Source of the DNA: Chloroflexota bacterium
GTDB lineage: Bacteria > Chloroflexota > UBA11872 > VXOZ01
Direction: 5' to 3'
DNA length: 49,472 nucleotides
Assembly: GCA_022824225.1 (NCBI GenBank)
Contig: JAJEAH010000011.1
Coordinates: 1-49,472, forward strand
Part shown: piece after piece, positions 1 through 8,736 of the stretch
How the letters are laid out: the number at the start of each line of letters is the position of its first letter
Numbering within the stretch: the stretch's first letter is position 1
Notes under the pieces: model-generated
Told to the model about the DNA's origin: nothing
Seen by the model: the letters and a program-made list of their open reading frames with translations, nothing else
Databases searched by the model: none
Translations under genes and position numbers: made by a program

Positions 1-496
1 CTGTTCCGCTGTCATCGGGGCACGCCGCACACCCGCAGTGGGGCGACGCCGTGGACTTGCTCTGTTCCGCTGTCGTCGGGGCACGACATGTCGTGCCCCT
101 ACGACAGCTTGACAAACCAAGTGGCGGCTGTCTATCGGTCGCTTTCGGCTTGAATGCGACACCATTGGGTACAAGCCTCCGCGCTACAGCAAAACAATGG
201 GTGTGGCGGGAGACGAGCCCCAATGCTGTCTTTTAAAACTGCTGAGCACCGTACTACCCGTTCGTGCTGAGCTTGTCGAAGTATGAACGGGTAGTACGGT
301 GCGCCACAACCAACCCGCCGTTCACCGTTCGACCCTTCGGCAAGCTCGGGGTCCGGGATAGGCGGGCTCAAAGCTTGCCCCGTACGTGATACGGGGGCAA
401 ACGGCTGTGCGCGATCCCAGCGCACTGCCCTTGCTCTACGAATTGGGATTCACGTCCTTTCGTACGTTTTGCCGCACGGCCGGCCGGTTTCGCTTG
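1..496. repeat. Gene-free start of window with direct repeat and two palindromes
   Basis: No convincing gene is seen here. A 25-bp sequence at 1-25 recurs with one change at 62-86. The second copy runs into a perfect 22-bp palindrome at 78-99, which extends to 70-107 with one mismatched pair. A second inverted repeat has 17-bp arms at 247-263 and 285-301 around a 21-nt loop. That loop holds the reverse complement of the CTTCGACAAGCTCAGCAC type motif, which returns in related form at 9590-9612 and 9712-9734. The short ORFs here are composed of repeat sequence and are not credible genes. Confidence 0.75.
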
Positions 497-1912
497 CTAG
501 GCGAGCGGCAGCCATTTCGCCGCCCAGTGCCGCCAGGGGTCGGTGGTCTCGTTCATCCAAAGCAGCAAGCGGCGTTGCAGGTCATGCCGGATCTCCGCGT
601 ATGCCGGGTCGTTGCACCGGTTCTCCAGCTCATGGGGATCGCGTTCCAGGTCGTAGAGTTCGTCTGAAGCATGGGGATTGTACACGAATTTATAGTGCTT
701 GTGGCGAATCATGCGCGACAGGAACAGCCCGCACTCGTCCCCATGGAACTCACAGCCCAGCACGTCGCGCCAGTCCGCGCTTTGCGAATCGCGCCACAAC
801 GGCTGGAGCGCCTTGCCGTCAAGATTGTCCGGCACGGGCAGGTCCGTAGCCGCCAGGATGGTGGGCATGATGTCGATGAGGCTGGTGAAGTGCGTGGTGG
901 TTGTGCCGGCGGGAATCTGCCCGGGCCAACGCATGATGAATGGAATGTGGTAGACCTCTTGATAGAGCAATGGGCCTTTGTTGAACTGGCCGTGGCTGCC
1001 GGTAAAGTCGCCATGGTCGGTATTGAAGATGACGAGCGTCTCGTCGCTAATGCCCAGGTCGTCCAGCGTTTGCAGGAGCTTGGCGAAGAGCGCATCCAGG
1101 AAGCTAACGTAGCCGAAATACTTGGCGACGGCCGGCTGCCAATCTTCCCAGGTTAAGTCCTGCACGCCCCGGAGGTACTTGTGCCTGGTGTGCACTTCCG
1201 GCTTGTTTTCCAGGCTGTCGTGAAAGTTCGGCCACGGCGGGATCTCCCGCGGGTCGTACATGGACGCCCAGGGCTCCGGCACCACGTACGGATGGTGCGG
1301 GCCGTTGAAGTCAACGCGCAGGTAGAACGGCTGTTTGTCGTGGTACTCCCGCAGCAGGCGCATGCCTTCTTTCGCGAAGTAATACATCAGGTTCCCCTCC
1401 TCCGGCAACTGCTCCGTGCCGGAAATGAGGAATTGCTCGTTGGGATAGGTGGCGTAGACGGCGTCCGGCGGGGTGGGCGGACGCAAGGGCAGGCCGAGCG
1501 CACGCCGGTGGCCGGCGATGCCCTGCGCCCCAACATCGTGGAAACCGCGTGTCGTGGGACCGTTTTCGCGGCCTATGTGCCACTTGCCCACGTGGCCGAG
1601 CCGGTAGCCGGCGTCATGCAGCAGTTCGCTGTAGGTCAGTTCCTCCGGGGGCAGTTCCACCAGGATGGAGTCGTCCATGTGGCAGTTGTTGTAGATGCCG
1701 TGATTGTGCGGGTAGCGCCCGGTCACCATGGAGGCGCGGGCGGGTGAACAAATGCCGGACGGGGTGTATGCCTCTGCGTAGTTGATGCCTTCCTGGGCAA
1801 GCCGGTCCAGGGTGGGCGTGCGGCATATGGGGCTGCCGTTCACGCCCAGCACGTCGTAGCGCATCTGGTCGACCATGATGTGCAGGATGTTTGGGCGGTC
1901 GGTGGGAGTCAT
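497..1912 (-). CDS. Sulfatase (arylsulfatase / choline-sulfatase-like), Cys type
   Basis: A 471-residue sulfatase of the alkaline phosphatase superfamily, which hydrolyses sulfate esters using a formylglycine residue. The N-terminus (PNILHIMVDQMRYD) gives the usual first metal-binding strand. The modification site is C55-S-P-A-R59 followed by ASMVTGRYPH, so this is the Cys type matured by an FGE or anSME enzyme. A second metal-site motif, NTDHGDFTGSHGQF, lies near residue 300. Length is normal for the family. No signal peptide is evident, which suggests a cytoplasmic enzyme acting on an imported substrate. It lies downstream of a MocA-type dehydrogenase on the same strand, 335 bp away, so both could serve sugar-sulfate use. 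The exact substrate cannot be read from sequence. Confidence 0.93.
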   Translation of the reverse strand: MTPTDRPNILHIMVDQMRYDVLGVNGSPICRTPTLDRLAQEGINYAEAYTPSGICSPARASMVTGRYPHNHGIYNNCHMDDSILVELPPEELTYSELLHDAGYRLGHVGKWHIGRENGPTTRGFHDVGAQGIAGHRRALGLPLRPPTPPDAVYATYPNEQFLISGTEQLPEEGNLMYYFAKEGMRLLREYHDKQPFYLRVDFNGPHHPYVVPEPWASMYDPREIPPWPNFHDSLENKPEVHTRHKYLRGVQDLTWEDWQPAVAKYFGYVSFLDALFAKLLQTLDDLGISDETLVIFNTDHGDFTGSHGQFNKGPLLYQEVYHIPFIMRWPGQIPAGTTTTHFTSLIDIMPTILAATDLPVPDNLDGKALQPLWRDSQSADWRDVLGCEFHGDECGLFLSRMIRHKHYKFVYNPHASDELYDLERDPHELENRCNDPAYAEIRHDLQRRLLLWMNETTDPWRHWAAKWLPLA

Positions 1913-2247
1913 TGGTTACCTTTCATTTTTCGCCTGCTCGTGCGTGCGCGGGCTGCGCCCACGGCCTGTCGAAAGCGGCAGCGCGGCGCCCGGCCATTGA
2001 TTGTCCAATAGTTGGGCTAGCGGAGTATTCAGTGACGGCGGGCGAATGCAGGTTACAAACCTGCGCTACCGGACCGGAGTGCCTGCGCTACCGGGCCGGA
2101 CTGGGCGGCGAAGTTCTCGCCGCACATCCAGTATCTCGCCGTGTGTCCAGTGTCTCGCCGTGTGTCCAGTGTCTCGCCGAGCGTCCAGCGTCTCGCCGAG
2201 CGTCAAGAATCTCGCTGTGGGTCGAGTATCTCGCCTACCCAAGAAAC
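1913..2247. repeat. Intergenic 19-bp tandem repeat array
   Basis: The stretch between the sulfatase and the MocA-type gene holds no gene. The heptamer TCTCGCC (sixth copy TCTCGCT) starts at 2115, 2134, 2153, 2172, 2191, 2210 and 2229, so there are seven copies with an exact 19-bp period over about 2112-2236. The consensus unit is TCTCGCCGTGTGTCCAGTG and the outer copies are more diverged. There are no unique spacers, so it is a minisatellite and not a CRISPR array. Confidence 0.9.
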
Positions 2248-3336
2248 CTACCGAAACTGCGGCACGTCCAGCCACACGCCGCCCTGCATGGCCGCATCGT
2301 GGGCGACGATGCCGGGCGCGGTGAACTCCACGGCCCGCACAGCGTCGATGGGCGCTTTGGTCTTGTTGTCAATGGCGGCGATGAAGTCCTGCACCATGAA
2401 GTACTCGGAAGTCCCGTGGCCGCCGTGAAGCGCTTCCGGCGGCGCATCAGGGTCGATGGTCGGACACTCGATTTCCTGAGCCCCCGCTTGCTTGGTCATG
2501 GTATCGACGTTGAAGTAGCGGCCGGTGGAGGCGCGGTCCTCGATGTGGCGGCCGTTTTCGATGAAGCCCTTGGTGCCGTAGAGCGTGTAATAGACCGAGT
2601 GCGGGTGCCGGTGCGCCACCTGGCTACGCAGGATCTTGACGATATTGCCCTTTTGCGTGTGGAATAGCCCGACTTCCATGTCCAGGTGCCCCAGGCCGTC
2701 TTCTTCCGGGTGCATGTGCCGTCCGGCTGAGGCGCCGGTGGCCTTGACGATGCGGTCGTCCATGAGCGTGAGCACGGGCCCCAGCGTGTGGGCGCAATAC
2801 CAGATGGGCGCGCGGGGCAGCCGCCACTTGGGCGTGCCGGTCTCGGGGTCCCGCAGCAGGTCGGCGATCTCGTGCACGTATTCGGCTTCCGCGTAGAAGA
2901 GCGTGCCGAGCGTGCCCTCCGCCACGAGATTGCGCCACTCGCGCATGTAATGGAAGTAGCAGTAGTTCTCCGCCATCATGTACACCTTGCCGGTGCGTTC
3001 CTGGGCGGCGATTACGGCCGCGCACTCATCCAGCGTATATGCCACCGTCTGCTCGCAGAGCACGTGCTTACCGCTTTCCAGCGCGGCGATGGCTTGCTGG
3101 GCGTGGAATTCGATGGGCGTCGCGATCACGATCACGTCCAGCGCGGCGTTCACGAAGTCGTCGAAGGCGGTGAAGAGCCGGTCGTCGCCCAGACCGAAGT
3201 CGGGCGCCATCGCGGTGAGCGTCGCCTGGTCCAGGTCGCAGAGCGCGGCCACGGCCACGCGCGGGTGCGCCGCCAAGGCGCGCACCAGGCCGCCGCCGCG
3301 GCGCAGCCCGACAAATCCTACCTGAAGTTCTTCCAT
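2248..3336 (-). CDS. Gfo/Idh/MocA family oxidoreductase
   Basis: A 362-residue NAD(P)-dependent dehydrogenase of the glucose-fructose oxidoreductase / inositol dehydrogenase family. The Rossmann fold starts at residue 6 (VGFVGLRRGGGLVRAL), and the acidic end of strand 2 is CDLD. The family signature E-K-P at the end of the nucleotide domain reads C94-E-Q-T97 here, so the usual lysine is glutamine. The block MMAENYCYFHYMREW that follows is typical of a sugar-modifying subgroup. The C-terminal alpha/beta domain is complete. The start ATG at 3336 gives a normal N-terminus. It is probably a carbohydrate dehydrogenase or lyase-like enzyme, possibly co-transcribed with the sulfatase. Substrate unknown. 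Confidence 0.9.
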   Translation of the reverse strand: MEELQVGFVGLRRGGGLVRALAAHPRVAVAALCDLDQATLTAMAPDFGLGDDRLFTAFDDFVNAALDVIVIATPIEFHAQQAIAALESGKHVLCEQTVAYTLDECAAVIAAQERTGKVYMMAENYCYFHYMREWRNLVAEGTLGTLFYAEAEYVHEIADLLRDPETGTPKWRLPRAPIWYCAHTLGPVLTLMDDRIVKATGASAGRHMHPEEDGLGHLDMEVGLFHTQKGNIVKILRSQVAHRHPHSVYYTLYGTKGFIENGRHIEDRASTGRYFNVDTMTKQAGAQEIECPTIDPDAPPEALHGGHGTSEYFMVQDFIAAIDNKTKAPIDAVRAVEFTAPGIVAHDAAMQGGVWLDVPQFR

Positions 3337-3387
3337 GGGGTTCCCTTTCGTTACTCTTGGTTGGATGGTCGCGACGGCGGCGCTCTC

Positions 3388-3576
3388 CTACTCGCGGTTC
3401 CGATTCCTTGCTCGCTTGCCCGCAGCTTCATCTGTGGGGTCAACGCGTATGCTCACCGGCCCGCGGCCTCGCCAGGCTTCTAGCAGTGGCGCCAGGCTCA
3501 GTCCTCCTAAGGATACCGCGTCGCCTGCGCGGAGGTCAGCCAATAGGGTCTGCCGATAAAAGGAAAGGAGCGTCAT
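3388..3576 (-). pseudogene. Possible fragment of an ARPP-1/DUF6569-like protein
   Basis: A short minus-strand reading frame encodes LADLRAGDAVSLGGLSLAPL near its start. This resembles, from memory, the N-terminal phrase of ARPP-1/DUF6569 proteins (a leader, a glycine-containing turn, then FPLL or similar). The similarity stops soon afterwards, and the ATG at 3576 lies inside a terminator stem. At 62 residues it would be a remnant at best. It could equally be chance coding in GC-rich DNA. Confidence 0.2.
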
Positions 3577-3591
3577 GTTAGCTGACGCTCC
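3554..3591 (-). terminator. Intrinsic terminator after the molybdenum hydroxylase operon
   Basis: Nine-base-pair arms at 3567-3575 and 3583-3591 (GGAGCGTCA and its complement) enclose a 7-nt loop. On the minus strand the stem is followed directly by TTTCCTTTTAT. It lies 32 bp past the stop codon of the molybdopterin-binding subunit, as expected for a rho-independent terminator. Confidence 0.85.
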
Positions 3592-3622
3592 TCTCTCGCT
3601 GTCGCAGCAGTGTCTGCTCGTC

Positions 3623-5944
3623 CTAGGCGGTCGGCTCGCCATTGGTGCGCGCGGCCCGGAGGGCCATGACGATCCGCTCCGGTGTCATGGGCATATCGTG
3701 CAGCGGAATGCCCAAGGCGTCGCTGATGGCGCTCGTAATGGCGGCGCCCGGCGGCACGATGCTCGGCTCACCCACGATGCGGGTGCCTTTCCAGCCGTAG
3801 GGATTGTGCTTCTCCACGATGACGGCATCCACGTTCGGCACGTCGGCGGCCGTGGGCAGGCGGTAGTCGAGCAGGCCCGGATTGCGGACCCGCCCCTCGT
3901 CGTCATAGACGATCTCTTCCAGGAGCGCGTAGCCCACGCCCTGGATAGTGCCGCCTTGGATTTGGCCCTTTACCGAGAGCGGGTTGATAGCGAAACCGGC
4001 GTCCTGCACACCCACCAGGTTGAGGATGGTGACCAGGCCCGTTTCCGTATCCACTTCCACGTCGGCGATTGTGCCGGCGAAACCGGGATTGCCGCGTTCC
4101 GGCTTGCCGTGGCCGGTGCCGATGATAGGACCGTTCTCCGAGCCCATAGCCTCGTTCGAGATGCGCCGGTAGGTGATGTACCGGTCCGGGTCCCCGTTTG
4201 CCCACATCTTGCCGTCGCCGAACTCCACGTCATCGGCCGTTACCCCGAGGCGCTGGGCCGCAACCGCTTTCATTTGGCCGAGCACCGCATGTGCGGCTTT
4301 GGCCGTCGAAAGGCTCATGGTATACGTGACCTGGCTGCCGCCGGCCACCGGGCCGTACGGCGCTTCGTTGGTATCGCCCTGGGAGACGCTGACGAATTCG
4401 AGCGGAATCCGCAGTTCCTCAGCCGCTACCTGGGCAATGGAGGTCGTGGAGCCGGTGAGGTTGATAGTGCCCACCAGAACGCGGAACGTGCCGTCGGCCT
4501 CGAGCTTGATCGTCGCCGCCGAGCCGCCCGCGCCGCCCGACCAACAGCCGATTGCCATGCCGCGTCCGCGCGGATTGCCGTTGGCGCCTTGGGCCAGCGG
4601 CGTACCCCAGACCGGATGGTCCTTGATGGCTCCCAGCACTTCTGTTGCGCCCACGTCCGGCAAGGGCTGTCCGTTCGGCCAGCGGTCGCCTTCCTTGATG
4701 GCGTTCTTCAAGCGGAAGTCCACCGGGTCCATGCCAAGCTCTTGCGCCACCCAGTTCATGACGTTTTCCACGGCATGGGCCGAATTCGGCGCGCCCGGCG
4801 CGCGGTACGCGCCCACGCTCACCTTGTTGGTGAGCACCTCCATGCCTTCCAGTTCCATGTTGGGGAACACGTAGCAGCTTCCCAGCAGCATGGTGGCGGT
4901 GGACATGGGCGAACCGGGATACGCGCCCGTATCCATGATTACGCGGCCCTGCAGGGCGGTAAGCGTGCCGTCCTGCTTAGCGCCGATCTTCACGTCTATG
5001 ATGGACTGCGGGGCCGGATTGGCCGCGGTCAGTTCTTCGCTGCGGCTCCAGACCACCTTGACCGGTCGGCGGGCTTTCTTGGAAAGAATGGCGGGAATGG
5101 GGGCCAGCAGCGTCATCTTGCCGCCGAACCCGCCGCCGATGGCGGTGCCTTGCACGATCACCTTATGGGTAGGCAGCTTCAGCAGGCGCGCCACCGTATC
5201 GCGCACGTAGAATTGGCCCTGCGAGGTCACCCACAGCCGCATTTCTCCGGACGGCATGTAGTGGGCAAGCGCCGCATGGGGCTCCAGATAGGCCTGATGC
5301 ACCATCGCCGCCTTGAAGGTGCCTTCCTTAATGACGTCCGCTTCGGCAAACCCGGCTTCGAGATCGCCCCGGGAAAACTGGACTTGCGAGGACACGTTGC
5401 CGGACTCGTCCAAGTCCTCCGCACTGGACGCCACGGAAGAGTGGAAGGACATCTCCGTGCGGTCGATTGCGCCGCCGTCTCCGTGGCGGATGACGGGAGC
5501 GCCGGGGTCCATGGACTCCAGCGGATCGATTACGTGCGGCAGGGGTTCGTAATCAACCTCGATGAGGTCCAGCGCCGCTTCCGCATCCTCTTGGGTCACG
5601 GCGGCTACCGCGGCCACCGCCTCGCCGAGGAAGAGGGCAAAGTCACCGGCAAAGACGTTATGCGGTCGGGACGTCGGTTCCACCACGTCGTCGTCGAAAT
5701 CGGCGGCCGTGGCCACGGTCACGACGCCGGGCGCTGCCAGCGCTTTCGAATAATCTATGTTCCTAATGCGGGCATGGGCGTGCGGGCTGCGCAAGATCGC
5801 GCCCCACAACATGCCGGGCAGGGAGAAGTCCGCGCCAAACTTCGTCGCGCCGGTCACGTTCTCAACGCCGTCCACCCGGCTCACCGGCTGGTTGGCGATG
5901 CGCAGCGCCGTCTTCTCTTGTGGGCGTTCCACCACTTTTGCCAT
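3623..5944 (-). CDS. Xanthine dehydrogenase family protein, molybdopterin-binding (CoxL-like) subunit
   Basis: A 773-residue large subunit of a molybdenum hydroxylase, which inserts water-derived oxygen into a substrate C-H or aldehyde bond. The small Ald_Xan_dh_C domain comes first, followed by the molybdopterin-binding region. Visible motifs are IGGGFGGK near residue 271, GAYRAPGAPNSAHAVENVMN near 379 and the GEPSIVPPGAAI block near 723 carrying the catalytic glutamate. The active-site loop AYRAPG differs from AYRCSFR of form I CO dehydrogenase, so this is not a classical CO oxidiser. Gene order FAD, 2Fe-2S, Mo matches coxMSL. The long plus-strand ORF covering this region is a GC-driven shadow. 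The substrate is unknown; aldehydes, purines or N-heterocycles are possible. Confidence 0.93.
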   Translation of the reverse strand: MAKVVERPQEKTALRIANQPVSRVDGVENVTGATKFGADFSLPGMLWGAILRSPHAHARIRNIDYSKALAAPGVVTVATAADFDDDVVEPTSRPHNVFAGDFALFLGEAVAAVAAVTQEDAEAALDLIEVDYEPLPHVIDPLESMDPGAPVIRHGDGGAIDRTEMSFHSSVASSAEDLDESGNVSSQVQFSRGDLEAGFAEADVIKEGTFKAAMVHQAYLEPHAALAHYMPSGEMRLWVTSQGQFYVRDTVARLLKLPTHKVIVQGTAIGGGFGGKMTLLAPIPAILSKKARRPVKVVWSRSEELTAANPAPQSIIDVKIGAKQDGTLTALQGRVIMDTGAYPGSPMSTATMLLGSCYVFPNMELEGMEVLTNKVSVGAYRAPGAPNSAHAVENVMNWVAQELGMDPVDFRLKNAIKEGDRWPNGQPLPDVGATEVLGAIKDHPVWGTPLAQGANGNPRGRGMAIGCWSGGAGGSAATIKLEADGTFRVLVGTINLTGSTTSIAQVAAEELRIPLEFVSVSQGDTNEAPYGPVAGGSQVTYTMSLSTAKAAHAVLGQMKAVAAQRLGVTADDVEFGDGKMWANGDPDRYITYRRISNEAMGSENGPIIGTGHGKPERGNPGFAGTIADVEVDTETGLVTILNLVGVQDAGFAINPLSVKGQIQGGTIQGVGYALLEEIVYDDEGRVRNPGLLDYRLPTAADVPNVDAVIVEKHNPYGWKGTRIVGEPSIVPPGAAITSAISDALGIPLHDMPMTPERIVMALRAARTNGEPTA

Positions 5945-6001
5945 TGTTGCTCCTCCTCGGTACCTAACGTAATGTCGAGAGTAGGGAAGGCACGAGTACC
6001 G

Positions 6002-6547
6002 TTACAGTTCGCCTTCGGGTTCCGGCGCCAATTCCTGGGGCTCCGGGGCCACGTCGATCAGTTCCACCTTGCCGTCAATTACGGAATGGAGCGCGGTAAC
6101 AATAGTCTCGTAGCCGGTGCAGCGGCAGAGGTTCCCCGCGATGCCCATGCGCAATTCATGGTCGGTGGGAGTGGGATTGTCGCGCAGGTAGGCACTGGCC
6201 ATGACCACGAAACCCGGCGTGCAAATGCCGCACTGGGTTGCGCCGGCGGCGACGAATGCCGACTGTACCGCATTGAGTTTCTCGTCGCTCGCCAGGCCCT
6301 CGACGGTTGTTACCGCCGCGCCTTCGGCTTCCACGGCCAAGGTCAAACAAGAGTGCTGCGGCGAGCCGTCTATGAGTACCGTGCACGCGCCGCAGTCACC
6401 GGTGCCGCAGCCTTCTTTGGCGCCGGTGAGTCCCAGGTCTTCGCGGAGCAAGTCGAGCAGCCGCACCTGCGGTTCGATTATGCGCTTGACGCCTACGCCG
6501 TTCACCGTTAGTTGCAACGGATAGTCCATCGCTAGTGCTGCCTCCAA
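6002..6547 (-). CDS. 2Fe-2S iron-sulfur (CoxS-like) subunit of molybdenum hydroxylase
   Basis: This subunit carries electrons between the Mo and FAD subunits. It has two iron-sulfur sites: a plant-type ferredoxin site with C47, C52, C55 and C67 (EGCGTGDCGACTVLIDG), and a helical domain site with C106, C109, C141 and C143 (QCGICTPG and NLCRCTGY). All eight ligands are present. Length 181 residues is slightly long; a start at the internal ATG at 6529 (MDYPLQLTVNG) would give the usual 175. It lies 57 bp upstream of the Mo subunit and 25 bp downstream of the FAD subunit, so the three form one operon. Confidence 0.95.
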   Translation of the reverse strand: MEAALAMDYPLQLTVNGVGVKRIIEPQVRLLDLLREDLGLTGAKEGCGTGDCGACTVLIDGSPQHSCLTLAVEAEGAAVTTVEGLASDEKLNAVQSAFVAAGATQCGICTPGFVVMASAYLRDNPTPTDHELRMGIAGNLCRCTGYETIVTALHSVIDGKVELIDVAPEPQELAPEPEGEL

Positions 6548-6572
6548 AGATGTCGTTTGTTGGTACGTGTCG

Positions 6573-7451
6573 TTAGCTCGCCGCTTTGGCGCGTTCGATC
6601 GCGGTAGCCGCGGCGCGCCGGGTGTATACGTCCACCATCATGCGGCGGTAACCGGCGGACGCGCGAACATCGGAAATCGGCCGCGAGTCTTCGGCGGCGG
6701 CCTCACCGGCATGAGCCAGCAGTTTTTCCGAAACCGGCTGACCTTTAAGCACTTCCTCCGCGGTTCTCGCGTGGGGCCAGGTGGGCGCCACGGCGGAGAG
6801 CACGACGCTGGCATCCTTAATCGTCTCCAAGTCGTCTTCCAGCGTTATCAGCGCGGCGATGCCGACCACGGCAATGTCCATTTCCAGCCGCGGCACGTGC
6901 CGCACGTAGCGAGTGCCGGTGTGCGCTGGCAGCGCCGGCACGGTGAATGACTGGATCAATTCACCGGGCCCCAGGGCCAGTTGGCCGGGGCCGGTCATGA
7001 GATCGCCCACCGCCGCTTCGCGGGTGCCCTTGGCGCCCACGATGCTGGCACAGGCGCCGGCGGCAACCAGCGGCGGGGCCGCGTCGGCGCTGGGCGCCGC
7101 GTTGCCCACGTTGCCGCCCAGCGTGCCGCGATTGCGAATCTGTATCGAGCCGAGCAATTCAGCGCCTTCACTAATGAAGAGCGCGTGGTCTCTAACCAGG
7201 CAACTGTCCGTAACTTCACCGCCGGTCGCCATGGCCCCGATGGTGAGGGAGCCGTCATCGTTTTGGGAAATACCCTTGAGGTCGGCAAGGTTGCGCAAGC
7301 TCACGACGAGCGGCACTGCGCGCCCTCGTTCCCTCATTTGTATGATGAGGTCCGTGCCCCCGGCGAGGGCGCACGCTTCCTCGCCTCGGTCTGCGAGCAG
7401 CGCGCAGGCCTCGAAGGTCTGTGTTGGCGCGGCATAGTCAAATCGTCTCAC
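6573..7451 (-). CDS. FAD-binding (CoxM-like) subunit of molybdenum hydroxylase
   Basis: A 292-residue flavoprotein subunit and the first gene of the operon. The PCMH-type FAD domain shows AGGTDLIIQMRERGR near residue 30 and IRNRGTLGGNVGNAAPSADA near residue 105, the pyrophosphate- and flavin-contact motifs of this family. The C-terminal CO_deh_flav_C domain is complete. The start MRRFDYAAP is typical. The 283-bp gap to the divergent glutamine synthetase gene is the likely promoter region for both directions; no clear minus-strand -35/-10 pair was seen. Confidence 0.94.
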   Translation of the reverse strand: MRRFDYAAPTQTFEACALLADRGEEACALAGGTDLIIQMRERGRAVPLVVSLRNLADLKGISQNDDGSLTIGAMATGGEVTDSCLVRDHALFISEGAELLGSIQIRNRGTLGGNVGNAAPSADAAPPLVAAGACASIVGAKGTREAAVGDLMTGPGQLALGPGELIQSFTVPALPAHTGTRYVRHVPRLEMDIAVVGIAALITLEDDLETIKDASVVLSAVAPTWPHARTAEEVLKGQPVSEKLLAHAGEAAAEDSRPISDVRASAGYRRMMVDVYTRRAAATAIERAKAAS

Positions 7452-7734
7452 GCGTCGAATTTCCTCCAGGTATTAAGCCTGCCAGACAAACGGAATTTAC
7501 GCGATACGTTGTCACGCAAATGCACGTAGCTACCATACCATAGTGCGCAAACAGTGCGAAACAAGCCGCGCCCTGCTGCTGCCGGGGGCTGGCAGGGCGG
7601 CAAGGCGGGAGAAAGCGGCAGTGCTAGCGCAATCTTCCAGGGCACTGTATTATAGGCTATTGGTGAAGAAGAGCCGCAGCAAGGAAGGTGTGGCAGCCTC
7701 TTTGCTTGGGCACACATAATTCCGGGAGGCCAGG

Positions 7735-8736
7735 ATGGAGTTTTATAAGGCGGAGTACATCTGGGTGGACGGAGCGGAGCCTACTGCCAAACTGCGTTCC
7801 AAGGGCAAGGTGGTGCCGATGGGTGAAGAACCGCCAATTTGGGGCTTCGACGGTTCTAGCACGAATCAGGCAACCGGCGATAATTCGGACTGTGTCCTGC
7901 GTCCGGTCTATTCGATTCCGGATCCAATCCGCGGCGGCCACAATAAGCTGGTCATGTGCGACGTGCGCTTGACCGACCTTTCGCCGCATCCGACGAATAC
8001 CAGGGCCGCGTGCGAGGAAGCTGCCGAAAAGTATGCGGACTTCGATATGTGGTTCGGCATCGAGCAGGAATACACGTTCTTCGATGGCGTGACGCCGCTG
8101 GGCTGGCCGGAAAACGGATTCCCCGCGCCGCAAGGCGGCTACTACTGCGGCGTCGGCGCGGACGAAGTATTTGGCCGGCCCATCGTCGAAGAACATCTGG
8201 ACGCTTGCCTGCAAGCAGGCCTGGCCATTTCCGGCATCAACGCCGAGGTCATGCCGGCCCAATGGGAGTTTCAGATCGGCCCGGTAGGCGCGCCTGAAGT
8301 TGCCGACCAGGTGTGGCTCGCCCGCTGGCTGCTCTATCGCATTGGCGAGAAGTATGACGTGAATGCGCGTCTTGACCCCAAGCCCGTGCTCGGCGACTGG
8401 AACGGCGCCGGCGCACATACAAACTTCTCTACCAGCCGCATGCGCGAAGACTATGACGCGTGCATCGAAGCGGCGGAAGCTCTGGGCCGCAACCACGACG
8501 CGCACATTGCCAACTACGGCGATCGCATCGAATTGCGTTTGACGGGCCTGCACGAGACGTGCTCCTACAAGGAATTCCGCTACGGCGTTTCCGATAGAGG
8601 CGCCTCGGTGCGCATACCGTGGCAGGTTGACGTGGATAAGAAGGGCTATATCGAGGACCGGCGGCCCAATGCCAACATGGACCCGTACAAGGTCACGGGC
8701 ATGATCCTGGACACCGTGTGCGGCGCTGCGTCGTAA
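7735..8736 (+). CDS. glnII: Glutamine synthetase, type II (eukaryote-type)
   Basis: ATP-dependent ligation of ammonia to glutamate. At 333 residues it matches the short GSII form, not the roughly 470-residue GSI. Motifs in order: WGFDGSSTNQATGDNSDC near residue 36, the metal-binding EQEY near 110, NAEVMPAQWEFQIGP near 170, NGAGAHTNFS near 225, and VDVDKKGYIEDRRPNANMDP at the C-terminus. The start follows a GGGAGG-type ribosome site about 5-10 nt upstream. No GlnB, transporter or second GS gene is adjacent, so it appears to be a stand-alone assimilation gene. A TATTAT -10-like box lies at 7648-7653 without a good -35 partner. Confidence 0.96.
   Translation: MEFYKAEYIWVDGAEPTAKLRSKGKVVPMGEEPPIWGFDGSSTNQATGDNSDCVLRPVYSIPDPIRGGHNKLVMCDVRLTDLSPHPTNTRAACEEAAEKYADFDMWFGIEQEYTFFDGVTPLGWPENGFPAPQGGYYCGVGADEVFGRPIVEEHLDACLQAGLAISGINAEVMPAQWEFQIGPVGAPEVADQVWLARWLLYRIGEKYDVNARLDPKPVLGDWNGAGAHTNFSTSRMREDYDACIEAAEALGRNHDAHIANYGDRIELRLTGLHETCSYKEFRYGVSDRGASVRIPWQVDVDKKGYIEDRRPNANMDPYKVTGMILDTVCGAAS

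Noticed and set aside
2112-2236. CRISPR array
   Set aside because: Units are contiguous at 19 bp with no unique spacers and no cas genes; it is a minisatellite.
3575-6511. 978-codon plus-strand ORF
   Set aside because: It lies opposite the molybdenum hydroxylase subunits, whose motifs are unmistakable; its histidine- and arginine-rich translation is a GC-bias shadow.
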